DNA of 64,000 nucleotides from Enterocloster bolteae (GTDB lineage: Bacteria; Bacillota; Clostridia; Lachnospirales; Lachnospiraceae), in assembly GCF_002234575.2 (NCBI RefSeq), contig NZ_CP022464.2, positions 5,394,001 to 5,458,000 of the forward strand, read 5' to 3'. A model generated the notes under the pieces. The model made no database searches, was not told the DNA's origin, and worked only from the letters and a program-made list of their open reading frames with translations. The translations under genes and the position numbers were made by a program. This document shows, in pieces, positions 24,781 through 33,897 of the stretch; the stretch's first letter is position 1; each line of letters begins with the position of its first letter.

Positions 24781-25455
24781 ATGTTCCTGGATTGGTGGAC
24801 TCCCATCGAAAATCTTCCGGCGCTGCTTAAAGGCGCACTTGTATCCCTTGAACTTACATTGACAGTCTTCGCACTCTCCCTGTTCTTCGGAACGATTGTG
24901 GGTTTTCTGCGGTATAACAAACACCACAAAGCTGGTTACCGCATCGCAACCGTATATGTGGAATTAATCCGCAACACCCCCATGCTGGTTCAAATTTTCT
25001 TTCTCTATTTCGGTCTCCCCCAATTTAAGATTTATCTTCCTGCCTTGTTCGCTGGTATTCTGGGACTGACCATTAATAACACAGCTTACATAGCGGAAAT
25101 CGTCCGCTCCGGTATCCAGTCTATCCCCAAAGGCCAGTGGGAAGCTGCCAATTGTCTGGGATTAAAGCCCATCCATACGTTTTTGGATGTCATTTTTCCC
25201 CAAGCTCTGCGCAACATTTTCCCTTCGCTTATTAATCAATTCATCATGATACTCTTTGGTACAAGCCTGCTTTCTGTTCTTGACATCAAAGATCTTACCC
25301 AGGTGGCCTCCATACTAAATTCCCAAAATTTCCGAACTCTGGAGTTGTTCACCTTTGCTATTGGCATCTACTACATTATGTCAGTGATCTGCTCTAAAAT
25401 TTTAAGATATGTTAACAACCGGTTCTTTCCAAGTATCAGCAACGGCGGGAGGTAA
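24781..25455 (+). CDS. Amino-acid ABC transporter permease (1)
   Basis: A 224-residue HisM/GlnP-type membrane subunit with about five helices. VELIRNTPMLVQIFFLYFGLP is the family start motif, and EIVRSGIQSIPKGQWEAANCLG is the EAA loop that contacts the ATPase. Followed after 5 bp by a second, distinct permease, so the importer is probably a heterodimer. Confidence 0.92.
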   Translation: MFLDWWTPIENLPALLKGALVSLELTLTVFALSLFFGTIVGFLRYNKHHKAGYRIATVYVELIRNTPMLVQIFFLYFGLPQFKIYLPALFAGILGLTINNTAYIAEIVRSGIQSIPKGQWEAANCLGLKPIHTFLDVIFPQALRNIFPSLINQFIMILFGTSLLSVLDIKDLTQVASILNSQNFRTLELFTFAIGIYYIMSVICSKILRYVNNRFFPSISNGGR

Positions 25456-25460
25456 AATAA

Positions 25461-26108
25461 ATGGATGGTTTTTTACGAGTTTTCTCCTATTGGAGGCTGC
25501 TGCTGGATGGTTTTTTGATTACACTTAAGCTTTCTCTCACAGTAATCATTACCAGCACACTTTTAGGTGTGATATGCGGTATGCTCTTTACTTTAAAAAA
25601 CAGGGGAATCAGAGGTGTTTTAAGGATATATGTGGAATTATTCAGGGGATGTCCTCTTCTCATGCAGCTGTTTATGGGTTATTACGGTCTGGCTTATCTT
25701 GGTATACAAATAGACATTTTTTCAGCTGTGGTATTAGTGTACACTCTGTACGGAGGTGCCTATATAGCAGAAATAATACGTTCCGGAATTGAAAGTATTC
25801 CAAAGGGGCAGTGGGAAGCTGCCAAATGTATTGGCTTAAATCCTGTGGATGTACTCAGAGACGTCGTTCTGCCGCAATCCTTTAAAATATCTCTGCCAGC
25901 ACTGATTGGTTTTCATCTTGGACTAATCAAGGATACATCTATTGCATCCATCATTGGATATTCTGAACTTCTACGAGAAGGGAAAACCATCATGAATGTC
26001 ACGGGATATCCTTTCGAGACTTACATTCTGGTGGCAGTGATTTATTTCATTATATGTTATCCGCTTTCAAAATACGTTGGGTGGACAGAAAGGAAGGCAG
26101 GCTTATGA
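25461..26108 (+). CDS. Amino-acid ABC transporter permease (2)
   Basis: A 215-residue HisQ/GlnP-type membrane subunit with the start motif YVELFRGCPLLMQLFMGYYGL and EAA loop EIIRSGIESIPKGQWEAAKCIG. It pairs with the preceding permease. Its stop overlaps the ATPase start by four bases (ATGA), so the two are translated together. Confidence 0.92.
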   Translation: MDGFLRVFSYWRLLLDGFLITLKLSLTVIITSTLLGVICGMLFTLKNRGIRGVLRIYVELFRGCPLLMQLFMGYYGLAYLGIQIDIFSAVVLVYTLYGGAYIAEIIRSGIESIPKGQWEAAKCIGLNPVDVLRDVVLPQSFKISLPALIGFHLGLIKDTSIASIIGYSELLREGKTIMNVTGYPFETYILVAVIYFIICYPLSKYVGWTERKAGL

Positions 26109-26836
26109 TTGAGGTAAAAAATATTTATAAATCCTTTGGCACTCTGGATGTTCTGAAGGATGTATCTCTGACTGTGAACAAGGGCGAGGTAGTAGTTATC
26201 ATAGGTCCCAGCGGTTCAGGAAAAAGCACACTGCTGCGATGCATCAACCATCTGGAAACTCCTGATAAGGGTGAAATCGTGGTGGATGGCGAGATTCTCA
26301 CTGGAAAATCCGGCCAAATCCGGAAAGTGAGGGCCAATCTGGGAATGGTCTTCCAGCAATTTAATCTTTTTCCCCACATGAATGTCTACGACAACATCAC
26401 CCTGGGTCCAAAACGTGTGCAAAGCATGTCTAAAGAAGACATGGATAAAACTGTGGATGACCTCTTGGCAAAGGTAGGGTTATCTGATAAAAAGTTTAGT
26501 TATCCCCCTCAACTGTCGGGAGGCCAGCAGCAACGGATTGCCATAGCCAGGGCACTGGCCATGAATCCGGAATACATGCTATTCGACGAGCCCACTTCCG
26601 CCCTGGATCCGGAGCTGATTGGCGAAGTACTGGAAGTCATGCGCCAGCTTGCAAAAGACGGTATGACAATGATTATCGTGACTCATGAAATGAAGTTTGC
26701 CAAGGAGGTGGCGGACCGCGTAATTGTAATGGCCGACAGCCACATCATAGAGCAGGGCCCCCCTGAAGAGTTATTTACAGACCCTAAGGAAGCCCGCACC
26801 CGCTCATTCCTGCGGTCCGTCTTGGAAAAAGAATAA
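26105..26836 (+). CDS. Amino-acid ABC transporter ATP-binding protein
   Basis: A 243-residue GlnQ/HisP-type ATPase with Walker A GPSGSGKST, Q-loop MVFQQFNLFPHM, signature LSGGQQQRIAIARAL, Walker B YMLFDEPTSALD and switch His in IIVTHEM. It energises the two permeases above. The start at 26105 overlaps the permease stop; an in-frame ATG 17 codons earlier lies inside the permease gene and is rejected. Confidence 0.94.
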   Translation: MIEVKNIYKSFGTLDVLKDVSLTVNKGEVVVIIGPSGSGKSTLLRCINHLETPDKGEIVVDGEILTGKSGQIRKVRANLGMVFQQFNLFPHMNVYDNITLGPKRVQSMSKEDMDKTVDDLLAKVGLSDKKFSYPPQLSGGQQQRIAIARALAMNPEYMLFDEPTSALDPELIGEVLEVMRQLAKDGMTMIIVTHEMKFAKEVADRVIVMADSHIIEQGPPEELFTDPKEARTRSFLRSVLEKE

Positions 26837-26864
26837 AATAAAAATACAGAAAGGATATAGCACT

Positions 26865-27323
26865 ATGGATGTATATGAAAATATTAGGAAATCAGGATAC
26901 GAATTACCCCCAAGTCCGCCCAAAGGAGGCATTTATAAACCAGTTAAGCAGGTAGGTAATCTGTTGTATATCTCAGGCCAGGGAGCCACAAAGGATGGAC
27001 AGCCTGTTGTCTCCGGGAAACTTGGAAGCGAACGGACCATAGAAGAGGGTCAGGAAGCTGCCAGAATCTGCACACTGAATGCATTAAGTGTGCTCCATGA
27101 ATATCTTGGTGATTTAAATAAAATCAAAAGTGTTGTTAAGATTCTGGCATTTGTAGCCAGCGCTCCGGGATTTAATTCCCAGCCTGCCGTGGTTGACGGC
27201 GCCTCCCAGCTCTTAAAGGATATCTTTGGTGATGACAACGGAGTGGGTGCCCGTTCTGCTATCTCTGCCATCGAATTACCTGGTAATATCTCAGTAGAAA
27301 TTGAATTTATATTTGAAATCTGA
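26865..27323 (+). CDS. RidA-family enamine/imine deaminase
   Basis: A 152-residue YjgF/YER057c/UK114-type protein. LLYISGQGATKDGQPVVSG and VGARSAISAIELPGNISVEIEFIFEI hold the conserved cleft, though the usual catalytic Arg is embedded in GARSAI rather than the canonical R(S/T). RidA proteins hydrolyse reactive 2-aminoacrylate-like enamines released by PLP dehydratases. Its position just before a PLP enzyme gene fits that task: clearing the enamine formed when an amino sugar acid loses water. Confidence 0.85.
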   Translation: MDVYENIRKSGYELPPSPPKGGIYKPVKQVGNLLYISGQGATKDGQPVVSGKLGSERTIEEGQEAARICTLNALSVLHEYLGDLNKIKSVVKILAFVASAPGFNSQPAVVDGASQLLKDIFGDDNGVGARSAISAIELPGNISVEIEFIFEI

Positions 27324-27358
27324 AGCAGGCTGGCTTATATTGGGAAGGAAGAATAGGA

Positions 27359-28474
27359 ATGGACGAAAATCGTTATCTTCTTAAACACACGGACGAGATT
27401 ATCACCCCTTGCTTAATCTATTATAAGGATATCATTGAGCAGAATATAAAAGAAATGATATCTGTTGCAGGCAATGCAAACCGTTTATGGCCCCATGTAA
27501 AATCCCATAAGATGAAAAAATTAGTGGAACTGCAGATAAAAATGGGAATAACAAGGTTCAAATGCGCTACTATAGCTGAAGCTCAAATGGTTGCCGAAAG
27601 TGGTGCTTCCGATGCACTGGTAGCTTATCCATTGGTAGGGCCCAACATAGACCGATTCCTTGAATTAGTCAAAACATATGCTGGTACACGTTTCTGGGCC
27701 ATTGGCGATGACCTGGAGCAGGTATCTCTGCTTAACAGCGCTGCCGGCAGCCAAGAAACCATAGTGAATTTTTTGGCCGATGTTAACATGGGTACCAACA
27801 GAACTGGAATTTCTATCAATACACTGCCAGATTTTTACCGGAACTGCTGTAAACTTCCCTGGCTCTCTGTCCAAGGACTTCACTGCTATGACGGTAACAA
27901 CGGGATTGCTGAATACGATGCCAGAGAAAAGGCTGTAGACAAAATAGACCGGGCAGTTTTCTCAACAGTGGCTGCACTGGAGCAGACAGGTCTCCCATGC
28001 CCGGTTCTGGTCATGGGAGGAACCCCCTCTTTTCCCTGCCATGCCCGGTATAAACGTGTGTATCTGTCGCCTGGCACAGGCATTATCTCTGACTTCGGTT
28101 ATGCCAGTAAATTTACAGATGAGACCTTCATACCTGCAGGCTTACTCATGACCCGCGTTATCAGTCATGGTGGACCTGGACTCTTTACATTAGATTTGGG
28201 CTATAAAGGAATCGCCGCCGATCCTCCTGGTCTCAAAGGCTGTCTTATGGGAGACTGGCATGCCAGCCCCATAAATCAGAATGAAGAACATTGGATTTGG
28301 AAAATGGATGAGGGTTATGAAGACCAGCGGCCCGGTATTGGCTCTGTATTATATGTAATTCCCACTCATATCTGTCCCACCAGCGCCCTGTATCCGGAGG
28401 CCCTGGTTGCCCTGGATGGACAAATTGTTGATATTTGGGAAGTAACAGCAAGAAACAGAAAGCTTTCCATATAG
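27359..28474 (+). CDS. Fold-type III PLP enzyme, DSD1/D-threonine aldolase-like
   Basis: A 371-residue enzyme of the alanine-racemase-fold D-amino-acid lyase family. PHVKSHK near residue 45 contains the PLP Lys, LADVNMGTNRTGI and CHARYKRVYLSPGTGIISD line the cofactor, and the C-terminal PTHICPTSALY supplies the His-x-Cys metal ligands of D-serine dehydratase and D-threonine aldolase. It should eliminate water and ammonia from, or cleave, a D-configured beta-hydroxy amino acid. With KDPG aldolase and a KDG/KDGal-type kinase next to it, a 2-amino-2-deoxy aldonate (D-glucosaminate or D-galactosaminate) is the best substrate guess. Confidence 0.85.
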   Translation: MDENRYLLKHTDEIITPCLIYYKDIIEQNIKEMISVAGNANRLWPHVKSHKMKKLVELQIKMGITRFKCATIAEAQMVAESGASDALVAYPLVGPNIDRFLELVKTYAGTRFWAIGDDLEQVSLLNSAAGSQETIVNFLADVNMGTNRTGISINTLPDFYRNCCKLPWLSVQGLHCYDGNNGIAEYDAREKAVDKIDRAVFSTVAALEQTGLPCPVLVMGGTPSFPCHARYKRVYLSPGTGIISDFGYASKFTDETFIPAGLLMTRVISHGGPGLFTLDLGYKGIAADPPGLKGCLMGDWHASPINQNEEHWIWKMDEGYEDQRPGIGSVLYVIPTHICPTSALYPEALVALDGQIVDIWEVTARNRKLSI

Positions 28475-28488
28475 AGAGGTAAGTGCTA

Positions 28489-29127
28489 ATGAATATACTG
28501 GATAACAGGATAATTGCTATTCTCAGAGATGTGGATGCAGAAAACATTGTAGACGTAATAAACGCTTTGGTGGGTGGAGGTATCATATCCATTGAGATTC
28601 CGTTAAACCACAGTACTCCCGCCGCCAAGGCCGCCAGCCTCCGTACAATCCAAAAATCCCATGAGACTTTTGGAGATCAGATTTTCCTGGGTGCCGGAAC
28701 CATATTAAGCCCTGAAGAAGCTGAGTCCGCGGCCAATGCCGGAGCAAAATACATCATATCTCCTAATATGGACCCCGAAGTCATAAAAAAGACGAAGTCT
28801 TTGGGACTGGCCTCCATGCCAGGAGCTATGACCCCCTCGGAGATTGTAGACGCTTACAAAAATGGTGCCGATATTGTTAAGATATTCCCGGCCGGAAATC
28901 TGGGGACAGATTATATCAAAGCAATAAAGGGTCCTCTAAATTTTATTCCCTTGGCGGCTGTGGGAGGAGTCAATCTTGAAAATGCCGGAAAGTTGCTGAT
29001 GTCTGGCTACCAAATGATTGCAGTAGGCGGGAACCTGGCAGACAAAAAGGCAATACAGGCAGGCGATTACCGAAAGATTAGTTCTTTAGCCAGAGCTTAT
29101 AAAGAAATTGTGGACACAGCTGTATAG
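28489..29127 (+). CDS. KDPG/KDPGal-type aldolase
   Basis: A 212-residue class I aldolase of the Eda/DgoA family. RIIAILRD at the start, ISIEIPLNH (catalytic Glu), FLGAGTIL, AGAKYIISPNMDPEV and DIVKIFPAGNLG (Schiff-base Lys) are all present. It cleaves 2-keto-3-deoxy-6-phosphogluconate (or -galactonate) into pyruvate and glyceraldehyde 3-phosphate. The ATG at 28489 lies 8 bp from AGAGGT; the GTG two codons earlier is too close. It is followed by the cognate kinase gene. Confidence 0.92.
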   Translation: MNILDNRIIAILRDVDAENIVDVINALVGGGIISIEIPLNHSTPAAKAASLRTIQKSHETFGDQIFLGAGTILSPEEAESAANAGAKYIISPNMDPEVIKKTKSLGLASMPGAMTPSEIVDAYKNGADIVKIFPAGNLGTDYIKAIKGPLNFIPLAAVGGVNLENAGKLLMSGYQMIAVGGNLADKKAIQAGDYRKISSLARAYKEIVDTAV

Positions 29128-29153
29128 CAAAACTAAGTAAAGCAGGTATATCT

Positions 29154-30173
29154 ATGGGAAATGTATGTATAACAATAGATGGGGGCACCACCAATACCCG
29201 CTGTCTGATTTGGGACCAGGAGGCAAGGGTCATTGCCAGCTGCAAATGCAATATTGGAGCGCGCAATGGCGCTATGGAACACGGAAATGATACTTTAAAG
29301 GTTCAGCTTAAACACAATCTGGAACAGGTATTAACATCCTCAGGCCATTCCTGGAGAGATGTGGAATATATCCTGGCATGCGGCATGATTACCTGTTCCT
29401 CAGGACTATACGAATTGCCTCATTTAAGTACACCCGCCGGATTAAAAGAATTGTCTGAGGGCATACAAACCATATTGCTTCCCGAAGTGAGTCCTGTACC
29501 CATTCATTTTATTCCCGGAGTAAAAAATCACGTAAACCATCTGGATTTTGAATCCATAGACCAGATGGATATGATGCGCGGAGAAGAAACAGAAAGTATG
29601 GCCTTATTAAGGCTCCATCACACCGGCAGTCCTATGCTGCTCATTCTTCCTGGCTCCCACAACAAATATATATCGGTGGATGAGCAGAGCCGGATTACCG
29701 GATGCATGACTTCAATGAGCGGTGAAATACTCTCGTCCCTCACTCAAAATACAATACTGGCAGCCTCTGTCAATTGCAGTTTTTTGGATGAGTCTGAACT
29801 GGACAGGCATTGGCTCCTGAACGGATATAAAAATAGCTGTGAATTAGGTATAGGAAGAGCTGCATTTCTGACCAGGGTCCTTCACTTGTTCTGTGAACTT
29901 TCTCCACAGCAATTAGGCAGCTACCTCCTTGGAACAGTCCTCGCCCTAGACCTGGAGGCTCTGAGAGGTTCCAAGGCAATCATCTTTAATCACGGTTTTA
30001 AAATTGTAATTGGCGGAAGGGGAACAATGGCCCTTGCTCTGTCCCAAGTATTAGAGGAAGAGTATCCTAATTCCGAAGTTTTGCTGGACCGCACCGAATA
30101 CTTGGCGGGCATGGGAGCCAGGTTAATCTGGCAGACTATGAACACCCGAAAATATATTCAAAAAACATCATGA
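29154..30173 (+). CDS. 2-dehydro-3-deoxygalactonokinase-like kinase
   Basis: A 339-residue DgoK-family sugar-acid kinase. CITIDGGTTNTRCLIWD is the N-terminal phosphate loop, GMITCSSGLYELPH, MMRGEETESMA, LILPGSHNKYI and GCMTSMSGEI are characteristic of DgoK. It phosphorylates 2-keto-3-deoxy-galactonate (or -gluconate) at C6 using ATP, giving the substrate of the preceding aldolase. It is the last gene of the operon, before a strong terminator. Which epimer is used cannot be read from sequence. Confidence 0.88.
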   Translation: MGNVCITIDGGTTNTRCLIWDQEARVIASCKCNIGARNGAMEHGNDTLKVQLKHNLEQVLTSSGHSWRDVEYILACGMITCSSGLYELPHLSTPAGLKELSEGIQTILLPEVSPVPIHFIPGVKNHVNHLDFESIDQMDMMRGEETESMALLRLHHTGSPMLLILPGSHNKYISVDEQSRITGCMTSMSGEILSSLTQNTILAASVNCSFLDESELDRHWLLNGYKNSCELGIGRAAFLTRVLHLFCELSPQQLGSYLLGTVLALDLEALRGSKAIIFNHGFKIVIGGRGTMALALSQVLEEEYPNSEVLLDRTEYLAGMGARLIWQTMNTRKYIQKTS

Positions 30174-30196
30174 AATTTGCATAAATGTAAAAAACA

Positions 30197-30224
30197 CCGC
30201 CGGGACTCCATCCATTCCCGGCGG
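30197..30224. terminator. Bidirectional terminator between convergent operons
   Basis: CCGCCGGGA (30197-30205) pairs with TCCCGGCGG (30216-30224). On the minus strand TGTTTTTTAC follows; on the plus strand CTTTCC. It serves the amino-sugar-acid operon and the ABC half-transporter operon. Confidence 0.8.
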
Positions 30225-30243
30225 CTTTCCTCTCACCATCTGC

Positions 30244-31986
30244 TTACAGACTCCAGTTCAGGCTCTTACCCTGAAGCTCTGCCATGTGATGGTATATCCC
30301 TTTCTTCTCCAACAGTTCCTCCGGCGTACCCTGCTCCGCCACATAACCATCCTTTAGCACCACAATCCGGTCTGCGCCTGCCACAGTCCTCATCCGGTGC
30401 GCAATAATCAGCACAGTCTTATTCTTGACCAGATTGGATATGGCCTGCTGTACCAGAGTCTCATTTTCCACATCCAGAGACGCCGTGGCCTCATCCATGA
30501 GAATCACGGGGGCATTCTTTAAAAGGGCCCTGGCAATGGACAGCCGCTGCCGTTCCCCGCCGGATAAGGCAGAACCATTTTCCCCAATCCGGGTCTCATA
30601 TCCGTTTGGAAGACGATGAATAAATTCCTCACACTGGGCTGCCCTGGCCGCTTCCATCACCTCCTGGTCAGATGCGTCTTTGCGTCCCAGACGGATGTTC
30701 TCCATGATGGTATTGTTAAACAGGACCACATCCTGGAATACAATGGAAAAGCTTCTAAGCAGGGTCTCCGGCTCTATCCCGCTGATATCCGTACCTCCCA
30801 GCGTAATCTTTCCTCTGTCAATATCCCAGAACCTGGCAGCCAGTTTTGCACTGGTAGATTTTCCGCCTCCTGACGGCCCTACCAGAGCTGTCACCTGTCC
30901 CTGTCTTGCTGTAAATGACACATCCTTTAAAATCTGTTTCCCCTCTTTATAGGAAAATCCCACATGGTCAAATACAATATCATATCCATCGTACGCAGCT
31001 TCCCTGCTTCCCTGCTGAACAGGCTGCTCCTCAATCCCCTTCATCTGTTCCACCACCAGTAAAGCAGAGTACACAGCCGACAGGTTCTGCAGACAGCCGG
31101 TAAGAGGTCCGTACAGCCTGGTGGACGCCACCATAAACATGAGGAACATCATAAAGCCGATGGAATGGGATGACAGAAGAGCAGCTCCCGCCAGTACCGT
31201 GGTAGCCATGCCGACTTTCAGGAACATCTGGGACGCTGTGACCATGGTGCCGTTTAACAGTTCCAGACGTATGGTGATGGATTCCACGTTCAGAATCTTC
31301 TGGTCCAGCCCCCTCAGATACTCCTCCTGCTGGTTGTTGGCCCTGATGTCCTGGATATTCTCAATGCACTCCTGGATTCCGTCCGAAGCAGCGATTTTCT
31401 TTCCCTTCTGCCTGCGCTCCACCTGGTCCACCATGGGTCTTGTACCTGCTGCCAGAAGAAAGGATATGGGAACCACCCACAGCACAGCCAGCCCCATCCG
31501 CCAGTCAGCCGCCATAAGACACACTCCTATGATCGCCGTGGATAGGAAGGCCCCTATGAGTTCAGGAATAAAATGGGAAAATGCCTTTTCAATAAACGCG
31601 CTGTCCGCCATAATGGTGGTGGTCAAATCCGCCAGATCCCGTTTTCCAAAAAAAGACATGGGCAGGGTTCTGAGCCTCTCCGCCAGACGAATACGCATAT
31701 TGGCGCTTTCCGTATAGGATGCCACAAAGGTAGCGTCATACTGGATTCTCCAGAAAATGAATATTATAACCAGCAGTACAATGCAGGCTGCCACATACCC
31801 GGCCATTCCCAGGGAAGGAGCCTGAATCCCCACCAACGGGCCCAGAAGCCGTTCCATAAAGAGGAACAGGATGCCCATGGGGAATATCAGCCCCATATTG
31901 GTGAGAGCACAGGAAAATATGGCCTTTGTCAGATCCCTTCCTCCCTGTTCGCTCAAGGCGAATTTTTTCTGCAGATACTTGCTCAT
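30244..31986 (-). CDS. ABC half-transporter (membrane domain plus ATPase), second gene
   Basis: A 580-residue type IV (exporter-fold) half-transporter. Six helices are in residues 1-310, then an ATPase with Walker A GPSGGGKST, signature ALSGGERQRLSIARAL, Walker B VILMDEATASLD and the switch His in IIAHRM. It overlaps the preceding half-transporter by ATGA, so a heterodimer is expected. The direction of transport cannot be read: drug and lipid exporters share this fold, and so do IrtAB/YbtPQ siderophore importers. The iron-type operator ahead of the operon favours a metal or metallophore role. The start at 31986 is preceded by GGTAGG; the longer frame lies inside the upstream gene. Confidence 0.85.
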   Translation of the reverse strand: MSKYLQKKFALSEQGGRDLTKAIFSCALTNMGLIFPMGILFLFMERLLGPLVGIQAPSLGMAGYVAACIVLLVIIFIFWRIQYDATFVASYTESANMRIRLAERLRTLPMSFFGKRDLADLTTTIMADSAFIEKAFSHFIPELIGAFLSTAIIGVCLMAADWRMGLAVLWVVPISFLLAAGTRPMVDQVERRQKGKKIAASDGIQECIENIQDIRANNQQEEYLRGLDQKILNVESITIRLELLNGTMVTASQMFLKVGMATTVLAGAALLSSHSIGFMMFLMFMVASTRLYGPLTGCLQNLSAVYSALLVVEQMKGIEEQPVQQGSREAAYDGYDIVFDHVGFSYKEGKQILKDVSFTARQGQVTALVGPSGGGKSTSAKLAARFWDIDRGKITLGGTDISGIEPETLLRSFSIVFQDVVLFNNTIMENIRLGRKDASDQEVMEAARAAQCEEFIHRLPNGYETRIGENGSALSGGERQRLSIARALLKNAPVILMDEATASLDVENETLVQQAISNLVKNKTVLIIAHRMRTVAGADRIVVLKDGYVAEQGTPEELLEKKGIYHHMAELQGKSLNWSL

Positions 31987-33797
31987 GCCTTTCCACCTAC
32001 CTTCCACTCTGCTGATGTCTGATAATCCTTCCACATTTTTGCATACAGCCCCCTGGCCTTCAAAAGTTCATCATGGCTTCCCTGTTCAGCCACACGGCCT
32101 TTCTCCATCACGAAGATACGGTGAGCCCGGCACACCGTAGACAGCCTGTGGGCGATCATTATCACGGTCTTGCCCTCCACCAGCTTCTCAAAGGCCAGCT
32201 GAATCAGATATTCATTGTCAGGGTCGGCAAATGCCGTGGCCTCGTCCAGGAGCACAATGGGAGCGTCCTTTAAGATTGCTCTGGCCAGTGCAATTCTCTG
32301 CATTTCACCGCCCGACAGGTACACCCCTTTGGTTCCAACCACCGTATCCAGACCCTGGGGCATCTTCTTAATAATGTCCTCACATCTGGCTGCCTTCACG
32401 GCCCCCATGACTTCCTCCTTATCTGCCTCCGGTTTTGCCGCCCGTATGTTGTTCATCAGACTGTCCTTAAATAGATGGCTGTCCTGGAATACAAAGCTGA
32501 CCCTCTTCATCAGTTCTTTTGTCTCCATCTCCCTCACATCCACACCGCCGATACAAATGCTTCCCTGGTCCACATCAAAAAACCTTGGAATCAGGCTGAC
32601 CAGAGTAGTCTTGCCGCTTCCGGAAGCCCCTACAATAGCTGTGGTGGCTCCCTGCGGCACAGTAAGAGACACATGCTCCAGAGCGTTTACACCGTCCTTG
32701 TTATAGGAAAACGAGACGTCCTTAATCTCAATCCTGTGATTTTCAGGCTTCCTGGGAGCTGCGGGCTCAGAAAGAGGCTTCTCTCTGATAACATTCAATA
32801 TTCGCTCCAGCGCGTCATTGGCAGCCATGGTATTTTCACTGGTCCACATGATTTTGTCCATCATAGTCACGCAGACAGGTGTAAACAGGATATAGAAAAC
32901 CAGATCCAGGGCCATGGTCACAAAACCCTGCCCGCCCGCCGCATCCCCTGCCAGAAGAAGGCCCGCAGGTATGAGAACGGCAAATATGCTGTTGATGCTG
33001 ACCGAATAACAGCACATGGGAATTCTGAGGGACAGGGTATAATTCACAGCCCAGTTCTTATAGCGAATGATGGAATCATGAAAGCTCTTAAAGGAAAAAA
33101 TGCTCTGCTGGAATGTCTTTACCACAGGGATTCCGCGCACATACTCCACGGCCTCGCTGTTCATGTCCTCCAGGGCATTCTGGTACTGCTTCATGCACTC
33201 TGCCATTCCCGTCCCCATCATCCTGCTGAGGAAAAATGTACCCACCGCCATGGGAATGAGGCTGATAAGGCCAAATCTCCAGTCAAACACCAGAAGAAGT
33301 ACCAGCACTGCCGCCGGCGTCACCAATGCTCCCGCCAAATCCGGTAACTGATGGGCCAGATAAGTCTCTGTCTGTCCTGCCCCGTCGTCAATGATACGGC
33401 GCAGTTTTCCGCTTCCGGTCCCCCTCAAATAGCCAATGGGCAGCTCTGCCAGGTGGTGAAGGGCAGCCGTCTTCATATTTCTGGCTGTCCGGAAGGCCGA
33501 AAGATGGGTACACATAAGAGCCCCAAAATAGATAAGCATGCTCAGGAGTGAGGAAGCCACCGCCATCCACCCCCAGTAAACCAGCGTTCCGCCGGCCAGT
33601 CCTCCCGGCCAGTTCAGGACCGCCAGCTTTATCACCATCCACATGCACAGATACGGCACCAGCGCTATAACCGCGCTGATACCTGACAGAATGCATCCTG
33701 TCACTGTAAGGTATTTATACTTCCCTGCAAAGGTCATCAGAGTCACCTTACCTGTATCGGGAAGCCGTGTCATAATATGTTTCCTGCTGCCATCCAC
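31983..33797 (-). CDS. ABC half-transporter (membrane domain plus ATPase), first gene
   Basis: A 604-residue exporter-fold half-transporter with six helices (about 30-320), an HLAELPIGYLRGTGSGKLRRIIDDG coupling region, and an ATPase with Walker A GASGSGKTT, signature YLSGGEMQRIALARAI, Walker B IVLLDEATAFAD and IIAHRLST. The coupling region TGSGKLRRII...ETYLAHQLPD recalls YbtP/IrtA-type transporters. The start is GTG at 33797, 8 bp from GGAGG. A perfect GTTAGTT-AACTAAC dyad lies 19-34 bp upstream and matches the feoB upstream site, so the pair is probably under iron control. A TetR gene precedes it. Confidence 0.85.
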   Translation of the reverse strand: MDGSRKHIMTRLPDTGKVTLMTFAGKYKYLTVTGCILSGISAVIALVPYLCMWMVIKLAVLNWPGGLAGGTLVYWGWMAVASSLLSMLIYFGALMCTHLSAFRTARNMKTAALHHLAELPIGYLRGTGSGKLRRIIDDGAGQTETYLAHQLPDLAGALVTPAAVLVLLLVFDWRFGLISLIPMAVGTFFLSRMMGTGMAECMKQYQNALEDMNSEAVEYVRGIPVVKTFQQSIFSFKSFHDSIIRYKNWAVNYTLSLRIPMCCYSVSINSIFAVLIPAGLLLAGDAAGGQGFVTMALDLVFYILFTPVCVTMMDKIMWTSENTMAANDALERILNVIREKPLSEPAAPRKPENHRIEIKDVSFSYNKDGVNALEHVSLTVPQGATTAIVGASGSGKTTLVSLIPRFFDVDQGSICIGGVDVREMETKELMKRVSFVFQDSHLFKDSLMNNIRAAKPEADKEEVMGAVKAARCEDIIKKMPQGLDTVVGTKGVYLSGGEMQRIALARAILKDAPIVLLDEATAFADPDNEYLIQLAFEKLVEGKTVIMIAHRLSTVCRAHRIFVMEKGRVAEQGSHDELLKARGLYAKMWKDYQTSAEWKVGGKA

Positions 33798-33815
33798 TTT
33801 TTCATCCTCCTTTTC

Positions 33816-33851
33816 GTTAGTTTCAACTAACTCATTGTTTTAAAAATAAGG
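33816..33851 (-). promoter_or_regulatory. Iron-type operator upstream of the ABC pair
   Basis: GTTAGTT-TC-AACTAAC (33816-33831) is a perfect 7-bp-arm dyad, followed on the plus strand by TCATTGTTTTAAAAATAAG. The same block, 30 of 35 positions identical, lies upstream of feoB at 41981-42015. The nearby DtxR-family regulator is the likely binder. Confidence 0.6.
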
Positions 33852-33897
33852 CTGTCAGGCTTCTGCCTTCCGGCTTTCCGCCCTCAAGCCTCATCTC

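Noticed and set aside
32475..33347. 290-codon plus-strand frame opposite the first ABC half-transporter
   Set aside because: Antisense to clear ATPase and membrane motifs, no start signal.
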